Origin: Hypholoma sublateritium FD-334 SS-4
Lineage: Eukaryota; Basidiomycota; Agaricomycetes; Agaricales; Strophariaceae
DNA: 64,000 nucleotides
Direction: 5' to 3'
NCBI GenBank assembly: GCA_000827495.1
Contig: KN817541.1
Coordinates: 153,805-217,804 of the forward strand
The notes beneath the pieces are model-generated. The model searched no databases. It saw only the letters and a program-made list of their open reading frames with translations, and had not been told where the DNA came from. This document shows, in pieces, positions 49,516 through 60,528 of this stretch. Position 1 is the first letter of the stretch; every line of letters begins with the position of its first letter. Both the position numbers and the translations under genes were made by a program.

Positions 49516-51304
49516 ATGGCCAACTCAACCGCGGTGCAACCGATTCCTCTAAATATTACTTCCATGTAAGAAGGCGCCCATTGGAGGTACCGCTATCAAG
49601 GCTAGCTGACACTGACCGAAATCACTAGCACGGGGCCGCTTGTCAGTTCTTCGCCACCTTACCCGAAGGGTTTTCTTATGCACCTGCACAAACACAGATA
49701 TTCGGGACGCTGATAAACTGGACTTTATACGGCGTACTATCACTGCAGATATGTACGTCACTCACTCTTAGACTTGAAGTTATTCGTGCCACTTATCGAC
49801 GCCTTGGATCATAAGACGTATATTACCAGAATTTCCCTGATGACAGTCTGCGAAACAAGCTCCTAGGTAAGCTCCCTGATGTCAGCGGCTTGCTACGGTA
49901 CTCACAGAAGATTTCGTGAGGACAGTATACGGGTGTTATGTCATTGAAATGGCACAGACAGCCATGAACGGCGCGGATTTCTTTTTCTGGTAATATTTCA
50001 TCCCTCCCCTCGATACTGGTTCTCAGCTCAACGGTGTATGTAGGTTTGGAAGCGGATTCGGTAACGTGGCTGGGCTAGGAGAAGTACATATCTCCCCGCT
50101 GGACGTTCCGATTTTCTGCGGAATTATAGCCGCAATCGTTCAACTCTTCTTCGCGTACCGGATATTTACGCTCAGACGATCGTACCTGTGGATCTGCATC
50201 CTAATTATCCTGGTCAGAGTTATTCAGACGCATTGAAGGAAGAGATGGTGCCTAACAGACATCATGGCCAAGACTTCCACCCTCCAGATCACCGCTGCCA
50301 TCGCTACGGGATATCGAGTAAGTTTGTCCCATTTTCTACACGCTAGATATTGCACTCACCGCTTGTCATTTTACAGTCATTCAAGCTGCATTCCTTCACC
50401 CATTTTCACGAAAATAATTTATTTCCTCAGGCTTTTGACGTAGGTTTTCTCTGCTTGCCGTCAATGTGACGGAGATATCGACGATCCGAGTCTGACTTCG
50501 CTCACTGCTAACGCAATAGGTCTGGTCCGTCGGAAACACGGCATGCGATACCCTGATCTCTGGGACGATGCTATGGCTTGTAAGGTTTTTTCTTTAAATC
50601 AGACGTCAGCATCCCATGACACACGCCGGTTAGCTTTACAAATCAGAAGACAACGGGTGTGGCCACAGCAAGAAAATTATCGGGAAGCTCGTTCGCTTGG
50701 TTGTCGAGACGAACACCCTCACAGGTGAGTACTTGAGTACCTGTCGTTTGCGGGAATTTGCCACAACAGCTGATTATATCGTCCCTGATTTCATTCAGCG
50801 AGCGTTGCATTACTGTCGTTTGTGTTCTACGTGTCTGTTCCCGTTAGCCATTTTCCCCGTTATTTAATTGCTAATGCTCACTATTCGCTTTCTTGCAGCA
50901 CCTGAATCTTTACGTGTTCACGTAAGTGAGCAAACTGTCGGTCGCTGAAGTTTGGTAGTTGACCATTTGATTATACAGGACACTTATAATGGGGAAACTG
51001 TACCGTTCATTCCCAAAGAAAATCTCCCTCGATTGAGTCTGATCCTATTGTCTTCAGGTATTCAAACACCCTTCTTGTCACATTCAACAATCGAATCGCA
51101 TTGCGCAACATGAGCGAGGTGATCCACTTCGACGCGGAGGGAAGTAGGCAGCCATGCCGGCGACAGGGGCCCTCCGGGATCGAGGTCACCACTTTCCAGG
51201 CTACGCCAGAGGCCCGCAGCTGTTCCGGGCATTCCGAGGATCTGGAATTCCAACGAGTGAATATGGTGGGCGGCGCTGATGTCACCCTCCTTACCTCCTT
51301 CTGA
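49516..51304 (+). CDS. Seven-helix membrane protein, DUF6534-type (about 337 aa), copy 2
   Basis: Fourteen exons: 49516-49565, 49629-49641, 49698-49752, 49816-49866, 49908-49989, 50044-50212, 50273-50317, 50377-50439, 50520-50579, 50634-50724, 50799-50842, 50899-50921, 50979-50999 and 51058-51304. The exon layout equals that of the gene at 46171, including the 13-nt exon 2, but all donors here are GT. Marks: IFGTLINWTLYGVLSLQIY, VIEMAQTAMNGADFFFW, VPIFCGIIAAIVQLFFAYRI, RSYLWICIL, TSTLQITAAIATGYR, KLVRLVVETNTLTAS, LNLYVFTTLIMGKLYSNTLL and FNNRIALRNMSE, then a hydrophilic tail. The acceptor of intron 6 must be the AAG at 50270-50272 rather than the nearer CAG to keep frame, as in copy 1. The function is unknown; a plasma-membrane sensor is only inferred. 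Confidence 0.8.
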
Positions 51305-52839
51305 TACACTTGCTGCAGAGTCTGCCGGAACCTAAGTCACCCGGGGTGATTGATATCTTCTGAGGGCTCGGCGCTCGAAGCATGGAGGTTAGGGGCTACG
51401 AATGACATGTAAATTAATATTTGTCAAGTATTCGAAGCCCCTTTCTCCGTTGCTGTCGAATGACAGAAGACGCGAAATAATCACGACGACGTGTTCACTG
51501 TCGCCAGACGTCGATGGGGGGTACAGACAGACAATCGGAGAACTGCTGCCCCAAGCTGCTCAACGCGGAGAAAATGGAGCGAGGCAGCAGAGCGCATCGG
51601 GGGTCGGATACGCTTCGGACGTGGAAGTAGCCCATGCATATGTGCGAATATTGCTGACACTTGCTGCTCATTTCTGCACCTCAGGAGTCCGACAGCGTGC
51701 TGTCTTCGAGCGAGAGAGGCGACAATGAGGGCGAGCCGCTGGTCACGACCTCGCTGGACCCGCAGGCCACGCACGCTGCTGGCGCTCCTTGACGACCACG
51801 GCGCAGGGAGCAGCGACAGAAGATACGCTCCGCCGCACCAGACCCGAGCCAGCCGAACGCGTCAGAGGCTGGAAAATCGGCAGCAGAGTGCGCTGGCGGC
51901 CTCGCGGCGGACCCCCGCCGGGCACCGTCGAAGACCGGCCCTTCCCTTCCCTTCCTCCATCACGGGTAAGTACGCAGGGGGGGATTTTCGGACGAAAGAC
52001 CGCCCGCCGAAACGCGTGCGGGCACACCGCTGCAGGTCGCAAGGGCGGCGACGCGTGGCGGGGCGGCTGGCGGTGTGCGGCGGAGGACATACACCGAAGA
52101 CGCGTGGGGCGGCTTCGCGTAAGGTCCCAGAATGGTGTATTCCGCATGTCCACGTATCGTGTTCGAGGCCTTGACGAAGGGACTTCGAGACGGGGCCCGC
52201 GGCGGACTCGCATGCGACAATAATGTAAGTGGGCTAGGGACAGAACGCGTCGAGTCCGAAAAAGGCGCATCGCATGATAAGATACGGCGCCCGCAGCGCG
52301 TACACCACCAGCCTGCCGCCCCTTTGTTCGCGCCTGGTCGACACACGAGCGCACTCGGCCGACCGAGCATCGTTCCGACGCGGGCACGCACGGACGCGTT
52401 CTGTGATACCGAAACATGGTGCCCGTAGGGGCGCCGGCGCCGTGGAGGGCGTCGTAGCAGGGAGAGCGATATGGCGTTGGAAAAGAGCGATATACGAATA
52501 CTGCATCGTTCGATCAGTACAGGAAATATGTGATATACGGCCATCGACGGACCTTGAAGAAAGTAGCACGCGTATAACTCGTGCAGCGCCCGCGCGACGA
52601 TGCGGGATGCAAGTTCAAATATCCACCCTACGTTGGCGCGAGCATTTTGTCGAGCGGTACAATTCTCCTCGACCGCGGGCGCATCTAACGCACAGCGCAA
52701 TCAGCCTTCCTCGCGATCCTTGCGCATATACACGGCTAGAACGCACCTGTATGTATGCGCCCATTCCCACTTTCCAGATGGGCAGCACCGCAGCGCCGAG
52801 TCTCGCACTCTCGACGGGCGCCAGCCACTGGGAAACGTG
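51305..52839. other. GC-rich region without confident genes
   Basis: Both strands carry long overlapping frames (over 200 codons), rich in Arg, Ala, Pro and Ser, with no shared motif or splice logic. This is expected when stop codons are rare in GC-rich decayed DNA. Confidence 0.45.
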
Positions 52840-53150
52840 GCGAGGGTGCACGGCGTACTGTCGCTCGCGATGTCCTGGCACAGCGCGCAGCTTCGGTTCA
52901 GCCCAATCCCCAAGACAAAACCGACTATACCACGCGCACCTTACATACCGTGTCCCGGGCCTTCGCCGGATGACCTTCAGCAGCCCATCGCGACCCACGG
53001 GCTCCTTCGCGTAGGTTCCTCGGATGAGAGGCAGGAGCGCTGTCGTCCATCGAGCTTGGCAGGACGCTTTACGCTCGATCGACTTCTTTGACGCAGAGGC
53101 GAGTCCGACAACAGTGGCCGAGGCGCTGGGTCCGGGACGAGGTGCGCTAG
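52840..53150 (-). pseudogene. Decayed copy of part of the CSN1 gene
   Basis: The minus strand resembles CSN1 exon 4 and the start of exon 5 at 59110-59400. ASASKKSIERKASCQA answers [23 protein letters not shown] with DGLLKV answers QGNYEKA with TGLLKV; KLRAVPGHRERQYAVH answers [16 protein letters not shown]. The DNA matches run through the intron region too (GGACCTTCAGCAG against GCCGACCTTCAGCAG, and GATCGACTTCTTTGACGCAG). Indels break the frame. Weaker similarity may continue to about 53470, matching the start of CSN1 exon 4. The intact gene lies 6 kb away in the same orientation, so this is a segmental duplicate in decay. Confidence 0.8.
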
Positions 53151-55576
53151 AATGGGTGGGCGGGGAGTGGTGCACGGTCGCGGCTGCGATAGAGGGGGTG
53201 GAAGGAGGAGGAGGCATCGCTGGGCGGAGTGGCTGCTTCGATGAGCAAAGACGGCCGCGGAATATAGCTGCCGGCACATGCACCGCGAGGCGTCTTGAGT
53301 GCAGACGCCGCGGTGGGCCAGCAGCGGTCTCGGGCGCAGGAACGCAGCAGCGACGTCAGCAGACGACAAGACGCGTTCGCTGGGCGGTCTTGGGCGTTAG
53401 CGTTGACGGCGGTGCTATGATTCGACGTGAGATGCATCTGCTCCGGGCAGGAAGATGCAGCCAGCAGTTAGAACAGGGGCACGTCGGTGGCGGAGAGATA
53501 GCGGCGGGTCGAGAGGTGTCACGGGCAGTGTCGTTGGGTGGTGTGCAGACGCAACGTCGCGGCGCCGACGCCGGGGTGTCTTGCGGGTAGAGTGGTGGCA
53601 GGTTACAAACACGAAACGAGGACTTGACGGGCTCGGCAAACTCCGTATCCGCCCAGCGCCCACGCTCCGGGCGCGCCACGAGCCGCCCGCGCCGCCCGCC
53701 TCAGACGCGTCTGCGTCTCCATTGACCACTGATGCATTGATGACCAAAGACGGCCGCCAACGCGTATGAGCACACGGCATCCGCCGCTGGCCCCGCGAGC
53801 AGCGCGTAAACGACGACGATGGCTCCCGCAGCCCCTTCCGCACCCCGCCCTGCGCCCACGCGACCGCGCCTCGGCAATCCCCGCGCAGCCCTCCACCGCC
53901 CTCGATGTATTCTCAGCTGGTGCCACCGCGGTGTTGACGCGTGCAGACAACGCGTCGCCGCAGGGATGAGCGCAGCGCTGTTCGGCGGGAAGGCGCTCCC
54001 TCGCGGCGCGAAACACAGCCAGCGCGGCGTGCACCCCATAGGCGCGTCACGCACGTCAGCGACGTATTGAAAAGCAAGGTCCGCACCCCAACGTCCCCAG
54101 CTCACACTGACCCCATCCCAGCAGCTCGCCGCGCACGCGCCGGTCCCGCGTCACTCTGGCACCCGGCCAAGGTCCTTGCCGCCCTCGCCGCCCTGCACGA
54201 AGCCACCGCAGCTTGCGGTCCTCGTCGCGCCGCGCCCTCCGCTCCTTCCCCCTTCCAAGTTCCACGCTCCACCCTACGCTTGCACACACTCGCATACGTC
54301 GATCGCCCCACGAACGCGCTGCACGCCGCGCTGCTCGTAAGTCAGTGGCTGCGGAGCGGCGCCTCGTCTGAAGCTCGATTCGTGTTCGCATATTTCGTAT
54401 GCCCATGGGTCGTGGGTTTTGGGCGACGGTACTCGAGGCAGCCACCTGCGGGCGCTTGTATGCGGCGACAACGTTTTGGTTGAGTACAGATTGCATCGCG
54501 AACAAAGCGCGTCCCTGGGTACGGCACCCGCGGTCCAATTTTGACCGACCCTCCGCCGCATACCAAGCAGACAAGTATTTACAAGATACACATTCGCATC
54601 CTTACGCAGAAATGCATACACGTTACTTCCCTTCTACCAGAAATGAGTCGCTCATTTAATTTCCTGCGTCAGAAATGGGCGTCAGAACGTCAAGTCCTAG
54701 CCATTGTCGACCGAGCTCACCCGCCGCCGCATGCCGCCTGGTCCATCTTTGCCCTGGATGCAGACGGCGCCAACGTCGTCCCTCCCAGGTATTCCTGAAG
54801 AGCGCAGAACCGCATGCGCTTCGGCACCCCGCCGCGACCGCGTGCGCAAACGAAGAGCCCGCCTCCGACGTCTGTCGTTCGAGCATGCCTCTGGTGTCCG
54901 GGTCAGAACCCGGTGCCAATAAAAAATAACCACAGTGCCACTGGGCGCCTGCCTAACGGTGATTACATCCGCCTCGTCACTTTGAACGGATAAGTAATGC
55001 CCAGTAGAAAACGGGCGTGCCGGACGATTAGGTGCGTAGTATATGTTTCCCCCATTACCCGGAAGTGCAATCGTCTTACCTGCTCTATTCAACTAGACGA
55101 GGGAGATCTGCTCCGCCAGAAGTCTATCGCACCGCAAGCCTGTTCGGGATCCCACCTTTAAAATTTTGTTGGTCGATCCATGAGCCGCGCGCACGAATCG
55201 CACCACTGGTTGTGCATTTTCCTCACAGACATGACCCCCCAACGCACCGGATGCTCTGGTAAATGAAGTAATTCATCGCGGATACGAGCACCGGCAAGTG
55301 GGTTTCACCCGCGTGGATCTCTGGCGGTAACTCGGAAGACCTGCATTGTGTAAGGAAACGTATCCGAGCCCGTAAGTATTCTCTTTAGGCTCAGCTGGAT
55401 ATATGATTGGGCCTCATCAACGCGACATCTCGAATCAAATTTAGGATTTCGTGCACAGAACGTAATTGACGTTCACTGCCTCCCAGCGCTCCAGCACTGT
55501 ACATAGCCACGCGCAGGGGATCAGGCGGCACTTCCCCGCCACCATGTATATCACAGCAGCACGGACTTCTTGATTA
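53151..55576. other. GC-rich region, probably decayed DNA
   Basis: As in the stretch before the CSN1 relic, long frames are open on several strands at once without family signals. 53239-53256 and 53738-53755 share AAAGACGGCCGC in similar context, suggesting a minor internal duplication. From 54950 the DNA becomes less GC-rich. No gene is supported. Confidence 0.4.
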
Positions 55577-56161
55577 TAATCTGAACTTGGAATCGGAACG
55601 CTAAACTGAACTTCCCTCCCGAGTTCACTCTTCAACAGAGTTCCGATTATGAGATATTTCTGACGCAGTGGCATATGTCAGAGTGGCATTTTGGCCAAAA
55701 CGTCGAGCCACACTGCCCGCTGGCGCCGCCGCGCGTTGACAACGCGTCTCCGTCGTTATGCCGCGTAGCTGTACGCAAATAAGTGAAGCGGAAAGCTGTT
55801 TGAACTACAACACGGGCCCACGAGCAGCGGAAGGCGTCGTGCGCGCCTCAAGCGCGTGTACGACGCGAGGGTTTGGAAATCTCAGTCCAATGGTGAGCGC
55901 TTGAAAATGACGCGTGCAGGAACGCGGCGTGATAACAAACCATATGGTGCGACGGCTTGCAATGTCCTCAACGGCCAGCAGGAGGCTGGAGCGCGTGCCG
56001 ACCGACGACGGCAGACGCGCGGCGCGCCTCACTCAGAATGATGGCTGTATATTGAACAAATGTTTGAACTAAATCTAAACTTCCTATAAAATCTGAACTT
56101 CCCAAGTGAGTTCAGATTTGCGGCAAGTTCACATTTGGAGTTCCGATTATGAGTTCAGATA
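55577..56161. repeat. Possible non-autonomous DNA element with terminal inverted repeats
   Basis: The left end has ATCTGAACTTGG followed by AATCGGAAC. The right end is GTTCCGATTATG followed by AGTTCAGAT, its inverted match at 18 of 21 positions. The word TTCCGATTATGAG also occurs internally at 55641, exactly 500 bp before the right-end copy at 56141. A perfect hairpin lies at 56089-56119 (AAATCTGAACT, nine-base loop, AGTTCAGATTT). No transposase is encoded. Target-site duplication is unclear. Confidence 0.4.
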
Positions 56162-56409
56162 AAAATATGAACCAAAAATTCTTACTGTCGAAGCTTTGGA
56201 CTTCTTAGTCTACAACGTGCTGCATGTGGCGCGGTGCAGGAGACCACCCGAACCTTTGTCGGTATCTGCCTTACCATTGAGCATAGATGATGCAGTGGCA
56301 CATTGATACGGTGGAGCACAGCGCCAGTGGCTGGCGGTGGGGGAATGGTCAACAAGCCCTTCTCTCGTGATGGATTACTTCGGTAAAAAAACAACATATA
56401 TCAAACCAA
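56162..56409. other. Intergenic
   Basis: Short 3' flank of the gene ending at 56410; nothing recognised. Confidence 0.4.
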
Positions 56410-57211
56410 CTAATCAGATACAAACTGCTTGAATGCAAGCATGCTCTGGATCACAGACCGACGAAGGTTGACATTCCTCATATTATCCGTTACGGGATCG
56501 AAGTCGTCGGGAGTAGGGCTGTAGGTTTCGACGATAGTATCTTTAGCTGGACGCATGCCTTGGCCGATGTTGCCAATGAGCTTGGTGGCAACCGGGATTT
56601 TGAAAAAATGGGGGAACCCATCGACAATTAGGATACCTGGCATGACCTGGTGTGTTCTGTTAGTACCGATGAATGGACAGCAGACCTGTACTCACCGTGT
56701 CTTTCTTCACCGACTCGATTTGATTTGCCCGGGTGGCTATGGCCTGAGCGATGATCTCCGGGGTGCCTATCTCCAACGACGGGGCCCACCAGACGGGCAG
56801 GACGATTTTTCTGAAACGATAGACGACTAGAGGATAATCGACATCCATGAACACTCCGCAGCTGAGCCACTGCGCTTTCCGCCTCCGACCAATGTGGCGA
56901 GGGCCTGCAGTATAGCCGGTGAATGAGAGAAGAGCCGCAGCGTAATCGAGGGCTTTCTCCTCCTCAAGGTTGTTGTCTAGAGCGTACGCCAGGAATTGTA
57001 GCGTTTCAGGTTGATATTGATTCCAATTGGTTTCATCGGGCCTCCCGACCTCGGAGGCGGTCGCGTAGATGCCTTCTAGTAACCCTGAGGCTCGCCGTCC
57101 GAAAAACGCTTGAAAGGTCTTCGGAACAACCTTTATCTTGTACTTCTCTAAGTCGTCCTGGTCCCACTCCTTTGCATGTTTGGCGCTGAAGTGGTAGTCT
57201 TTTTCAGTCAT
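56410..57211 (-). CDS. Uncharacterised basidiomycete-type protein (about 250 aa)
   Basis: Two exons, 57211-56696 and 56646-56410. The intron starts GTGAGT and contains TACTAAC before CACCAG, so it is well supported. The first half contains FFGRRASGLLEGIYATASEV and YQPETLQFLAYALDNNLEEE, then a strand-rich segment (WLSCGVFMDVDYPLVVYRF). The second half reads EIIAQAIATRAN, VMPGILIVDGFPHFFKIPVA and RRSVIQSMLAFKQFV. From memory, VMPG-x-VDG-x-P-FFKIPV followed by a charged tail is typical of a large uncharacterised family expanded in agaricomycetes, but I know no function for it. There is no signal peptide or membrane segment, so a cytosolic or nuclear protein is likely. Confidence 0.7.
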
Positions 57212-58393
57212 GTCTGTGGTTTAGGGTTACCAGAGGCTACCAGCTGCGTGTCATCTTACTTATATACAATCGGTGGCCATGACATAGGCTGATGCAATCG
57301 GGTGGCATAGTTTACATTTGTTTCCAAGTCGTCGGCCACGAGTCTCGGCCGTGCCGCATAAATACGGCGCATATCCATATCTGTGCTAATAGCACCAGGC
57401 CATAATGCTTCGCAAGGCAGCTGGGCGGCAGCGCCCACTACGTCGCCAGCGGAGTTGCATGTTAAAATACAACTTTACAAGACAGCTGCACTATGATCGC
57501 GCGGATGTTCTCTCTGATTAAAATGCGAGGTGCGGGCTCGGTCGGGTGCCCGCCTTGAAGTCTTGCAAACGACGGCTGGGACTTGGTGTACCATGCGCGG
57601 TCTGATTGGACATTGGGTATCCTTACCATAGCGTTGAAGCGTTGTCGGAGAACGCGGCGCTTCTCTTCGACGGCGGAGTGATCGGCATGACGGCATCACT
57701 GATAATGCCGTTCCAGGACAGGTAATACTTACCTCATGGAGAGGAAGTTTTAGGTTTTGCCCAAGTTTTACCAACGAGCACCGCGTCTTTCTCTGGCCAA
57801 AATCTGTCGAACGCGGATGACCATTCTGAGCGATTCGCGGTCCTGTATTGGCAGGCGTTGAAGTAGTTGTATAGCCGAGGGCTCTGATCAGTGATCGGTG
57901 GACGGTGTATAAGCGGGGTTGAACATGCAGATTGAGGTGAACGGCAGGCCTTACCAGTCTTCGTAGCCTCAGATCACTGATGTTTGACCTTAGATAGTAG
58001 CGCTCGAGTCGCGAAGCTTTAGCCAAGGAACTTGCTTGAAGATTGAATGACGAAGGCCAAGATCGCGCTAAAGTCATACAGTAATTTAGTATCCTCCGGT
58101 GTATACTTGTACGATAAAGAAGTTGTCACTTATGATACGGTGCTTCCAAACACTATAAAGAAGAAGAATGTGCGGCGAGATCGTAGTATTCAAATATCAG
58201 AGCTGCATACGAGCGCCTATCGAGCAGTCCAACCCACATTTGTTATGACTGCGCTGCTGCGTCTGATCGATAGCATACAATCTGGATAGCAAATTGATGT
58301 AGTACTTGCAACCATTGTAAAGATGCGCATTACATGCGGTATAATATCTACAGAGAAAAACGACAGCACGACAGCGACAGCAAAGCCCACCAA
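57212..58393. other. Intergenic
   Basis: A minus-strand frame at 57475-58077 is Arg/Ser-rich with no domain and is not called. No other gene signal is seen. Confidence 0.45.
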
Positions 58394-60271
58394 CTAATCC
58401 CCAAGATAAAAGTCGCCTGTCTGCTGACCGGAGTGGGTGCTGCCCTTCGGCGGCTTCACGATGAGATCTGCCTGTTGCCTGTACATCGAAAAAGACCGCG
58501 TCAGCATCAGCACAAAGTAGGCAAGAAACAACGTACAACCGCATGCGTAGCAGCAGCTTCTGGTTCGTCTCCTGGATGTCCATCCCGGCCTTGATCGCGC
58601 GCGCGAACAGCTCGTCCCGGTAGTTCGTCTTCTTCGCGTACAGAATCTAGTTGACAAAAGAAAAGTCAGCCTGCGCCGATAGGGCCCGCACGGACGGATC
58701 AAGCACCTTGTTCTGGCTGTCGACACGCCCCTGGATGTCGCCGGCCTGGATCAGGCTCACGACGTGCTGCTCGACCTCGTCGATCGTCCACCCGAACGCG
58801 GCGCTCATGCGGTCGAGCTTGATCGACGCGAACGGCTGGAAGTACAGCACCACCGCGCTGTTCCGGATCAGCTGCGTCAGGTCGCGCACATGCGGCGCCA
58901 GGTGGATGTCTGCGTAGTGCCGTGTCTGTACACATATATCAGCCAATAAGGCATGCAGTAATTGGAGATGGACACGCACCGAGTACCGCGAGAGGATTTC
59001 GAGCACGGTCTTGAAGTTGCTGTTCGTGTACGCCTCGACGAGCTCGCGGATGTACGGCTCCTGCTCGGTGTACGCGCTGAACACGGAGTTGTCGGAGATC
59101 TTCGCCTTGATCGCGGCACGCGGGAACGTTGCGAGCGCACACAGCGTGCCGTAGATCGCGATGTCCCCTGGCGCGATGAGCTGCTTCGCCTTAGCGTATA
59201 TTCCCGAATTGCATTGACTGCACCGCACATACCTTGCCGATCCAGTCCCCGAGGTCCTTCGCCGGGCCGACCTTCAGCAGGCCCGTCGCTGCCTTTTCGT
59301 AGTTCCCCTGGCCGAGATGCGAGAGCGCCGTCGCTAGATCGAGCTTGGCCTGGACGTTGTCCCGCTCGACCGACTTCTTCTTTGACGCAGTTGCTGAGGC
59401 AGTCACGGCAGGCGTGGTACTGGAGCCCGAGGCAGATGCTCCTGCTGCCGCCGTCGTGGCGTCGACCGCGGCATCGGCCTTGAACACGTAGGTCGTGAGA
59501 TGCGAGTAGTTTCGTTGTTCGATCAACAGCTGGGATAAATGAGATATATATCACGATATTATCAAAGGACCACAACACACCTCGAGGATCGACATGCACA
59601 TCTCAAGAACGTGCTGGCTCGTCGTGCAGAACTCGCGCGACTTCGTATAGTGCTTCAAAGCCGTGCCCGAGTCGCCCGTAGATCGATAGAAGTCCCCCAA
59701 ATCGCGGTGCGCCATCTACACCCGCATCCCCATCAGTACCCACTCTCGCCGACGAATGCAGCCCAACACTCACCCGGATGCTCTCCTTGATCATGTTATT
59801 GCTGTACGTCTTCAGCTCGACCTCGAGCTTCACGCGGTCCGCCTGGTTCCTCTGTATCGTCTCGTCCGCCCACTTCACGTCGAGCTCCGCGATGTCCATC
59901 GCGTTCGGCAGCGACACGCCCGCCGGCGCCGCGAGCTGCTCGTACGCCTGCAGCAGGTTCTGGTACAGCGCGGGGTCGCGCGACTGGTGGATGTGCTGCA
60001 CGCAGAGCTGGAACGCCTCGGCCGCTATTGCCGGCGCGATCGTGAGGATGTGGATGAGCCGGTCGATGGCGGTGCGCCCTGCGAGGCGGGCGGCGAGTCA
60101 GCGGGGGGCGGGGGTGGGTGTGTGTGGTGGGTTGGCTTTACCTGAGTAGTTGGAGATGTAGCTCTCGAGATCGAACGGGTGCGCATCGTCCACTGGGACG
60201 ATGAGTGTTTTGCGGGTGTTTGAGGGTTTACTTGGCCCTTGCTGGGACTCCTCTATGTGATCTACTTCCAT
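58394..60271 (-). CDS. CSN1: COP9 signalosome subunit 1 (about 495 aa)
   Basis: Eight exons: 60271-60142, 60078-59774, 59715-59581, 59529-59233, 59189-58980, 58925-58707, 58646-58540 and 58478-58394. The N-terminal part has [11 protein letters not shown] and [11 protein letters not shown]. Helical-repeat marks follow: NNMIKESIR joined to [38 protein letters not shown] and [13 protein letters not shown]. The C-terminal PCI domain carries [50 protein letters not shown] and [15 protein letters not shown]. These fit CSN1/GPS1 better than its proteasome paralogue Rpn7, mainly by LAPHVRDL and the RMSAAFG winged helix. The complex removes NEDD8 from cullins and so tunes SCF ligases, possibly including those using the F-box proteins here. 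An Ala/Thr/Ser-rich insertion lies near residues 205-240. Intron 4 is only 43 nt. Confidence 0.9.
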
Positions 60272-60528
60272 CTTGGTTCTGTGTAGTATAGTTTCGAGAG
60301 CGAATGGTGAGTGCAAGATTCCAGGGATGGTGGTGGTGGGAGATCGAACAGCGTTGCCGCAACGCGCTCAATGACGTTGCCCGATTAGGATATTCGTGTG
60401 GTGCGACTCAGAAATTCACTCAAAGGCAACTACCATCCGATAAAAAGTACACATAACGAAAGTAATCGCATAACACGAGCGCAGAGTGCTACATAGTAGG
60501 AGTAGGAATAACCAAAAGGTGCAGAAAT

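Noticed and set aside
50213..50272. Apparent frameshift in DUF6534 copy 2
   Set aside because: It arises only if the CAG at 50256-50258 is used. The AAG acceptor at 50270-50272 restores frame and aligns exactly with copy 1.
51743..52417. 224-codon minus-strand frame in the GC-rich block
   Set aside because: It overlaps equally long frames on the other strand, has no conserved motif, and the composition is Arg/Ala/Pro-rich.
58394..60271. Alternative call as proteasome subunit Rpn7
   Set aside because: It shares the PCI fold, but the [15 protein letters not shown] and VDSQNKIL motifs fit CSN1 better.
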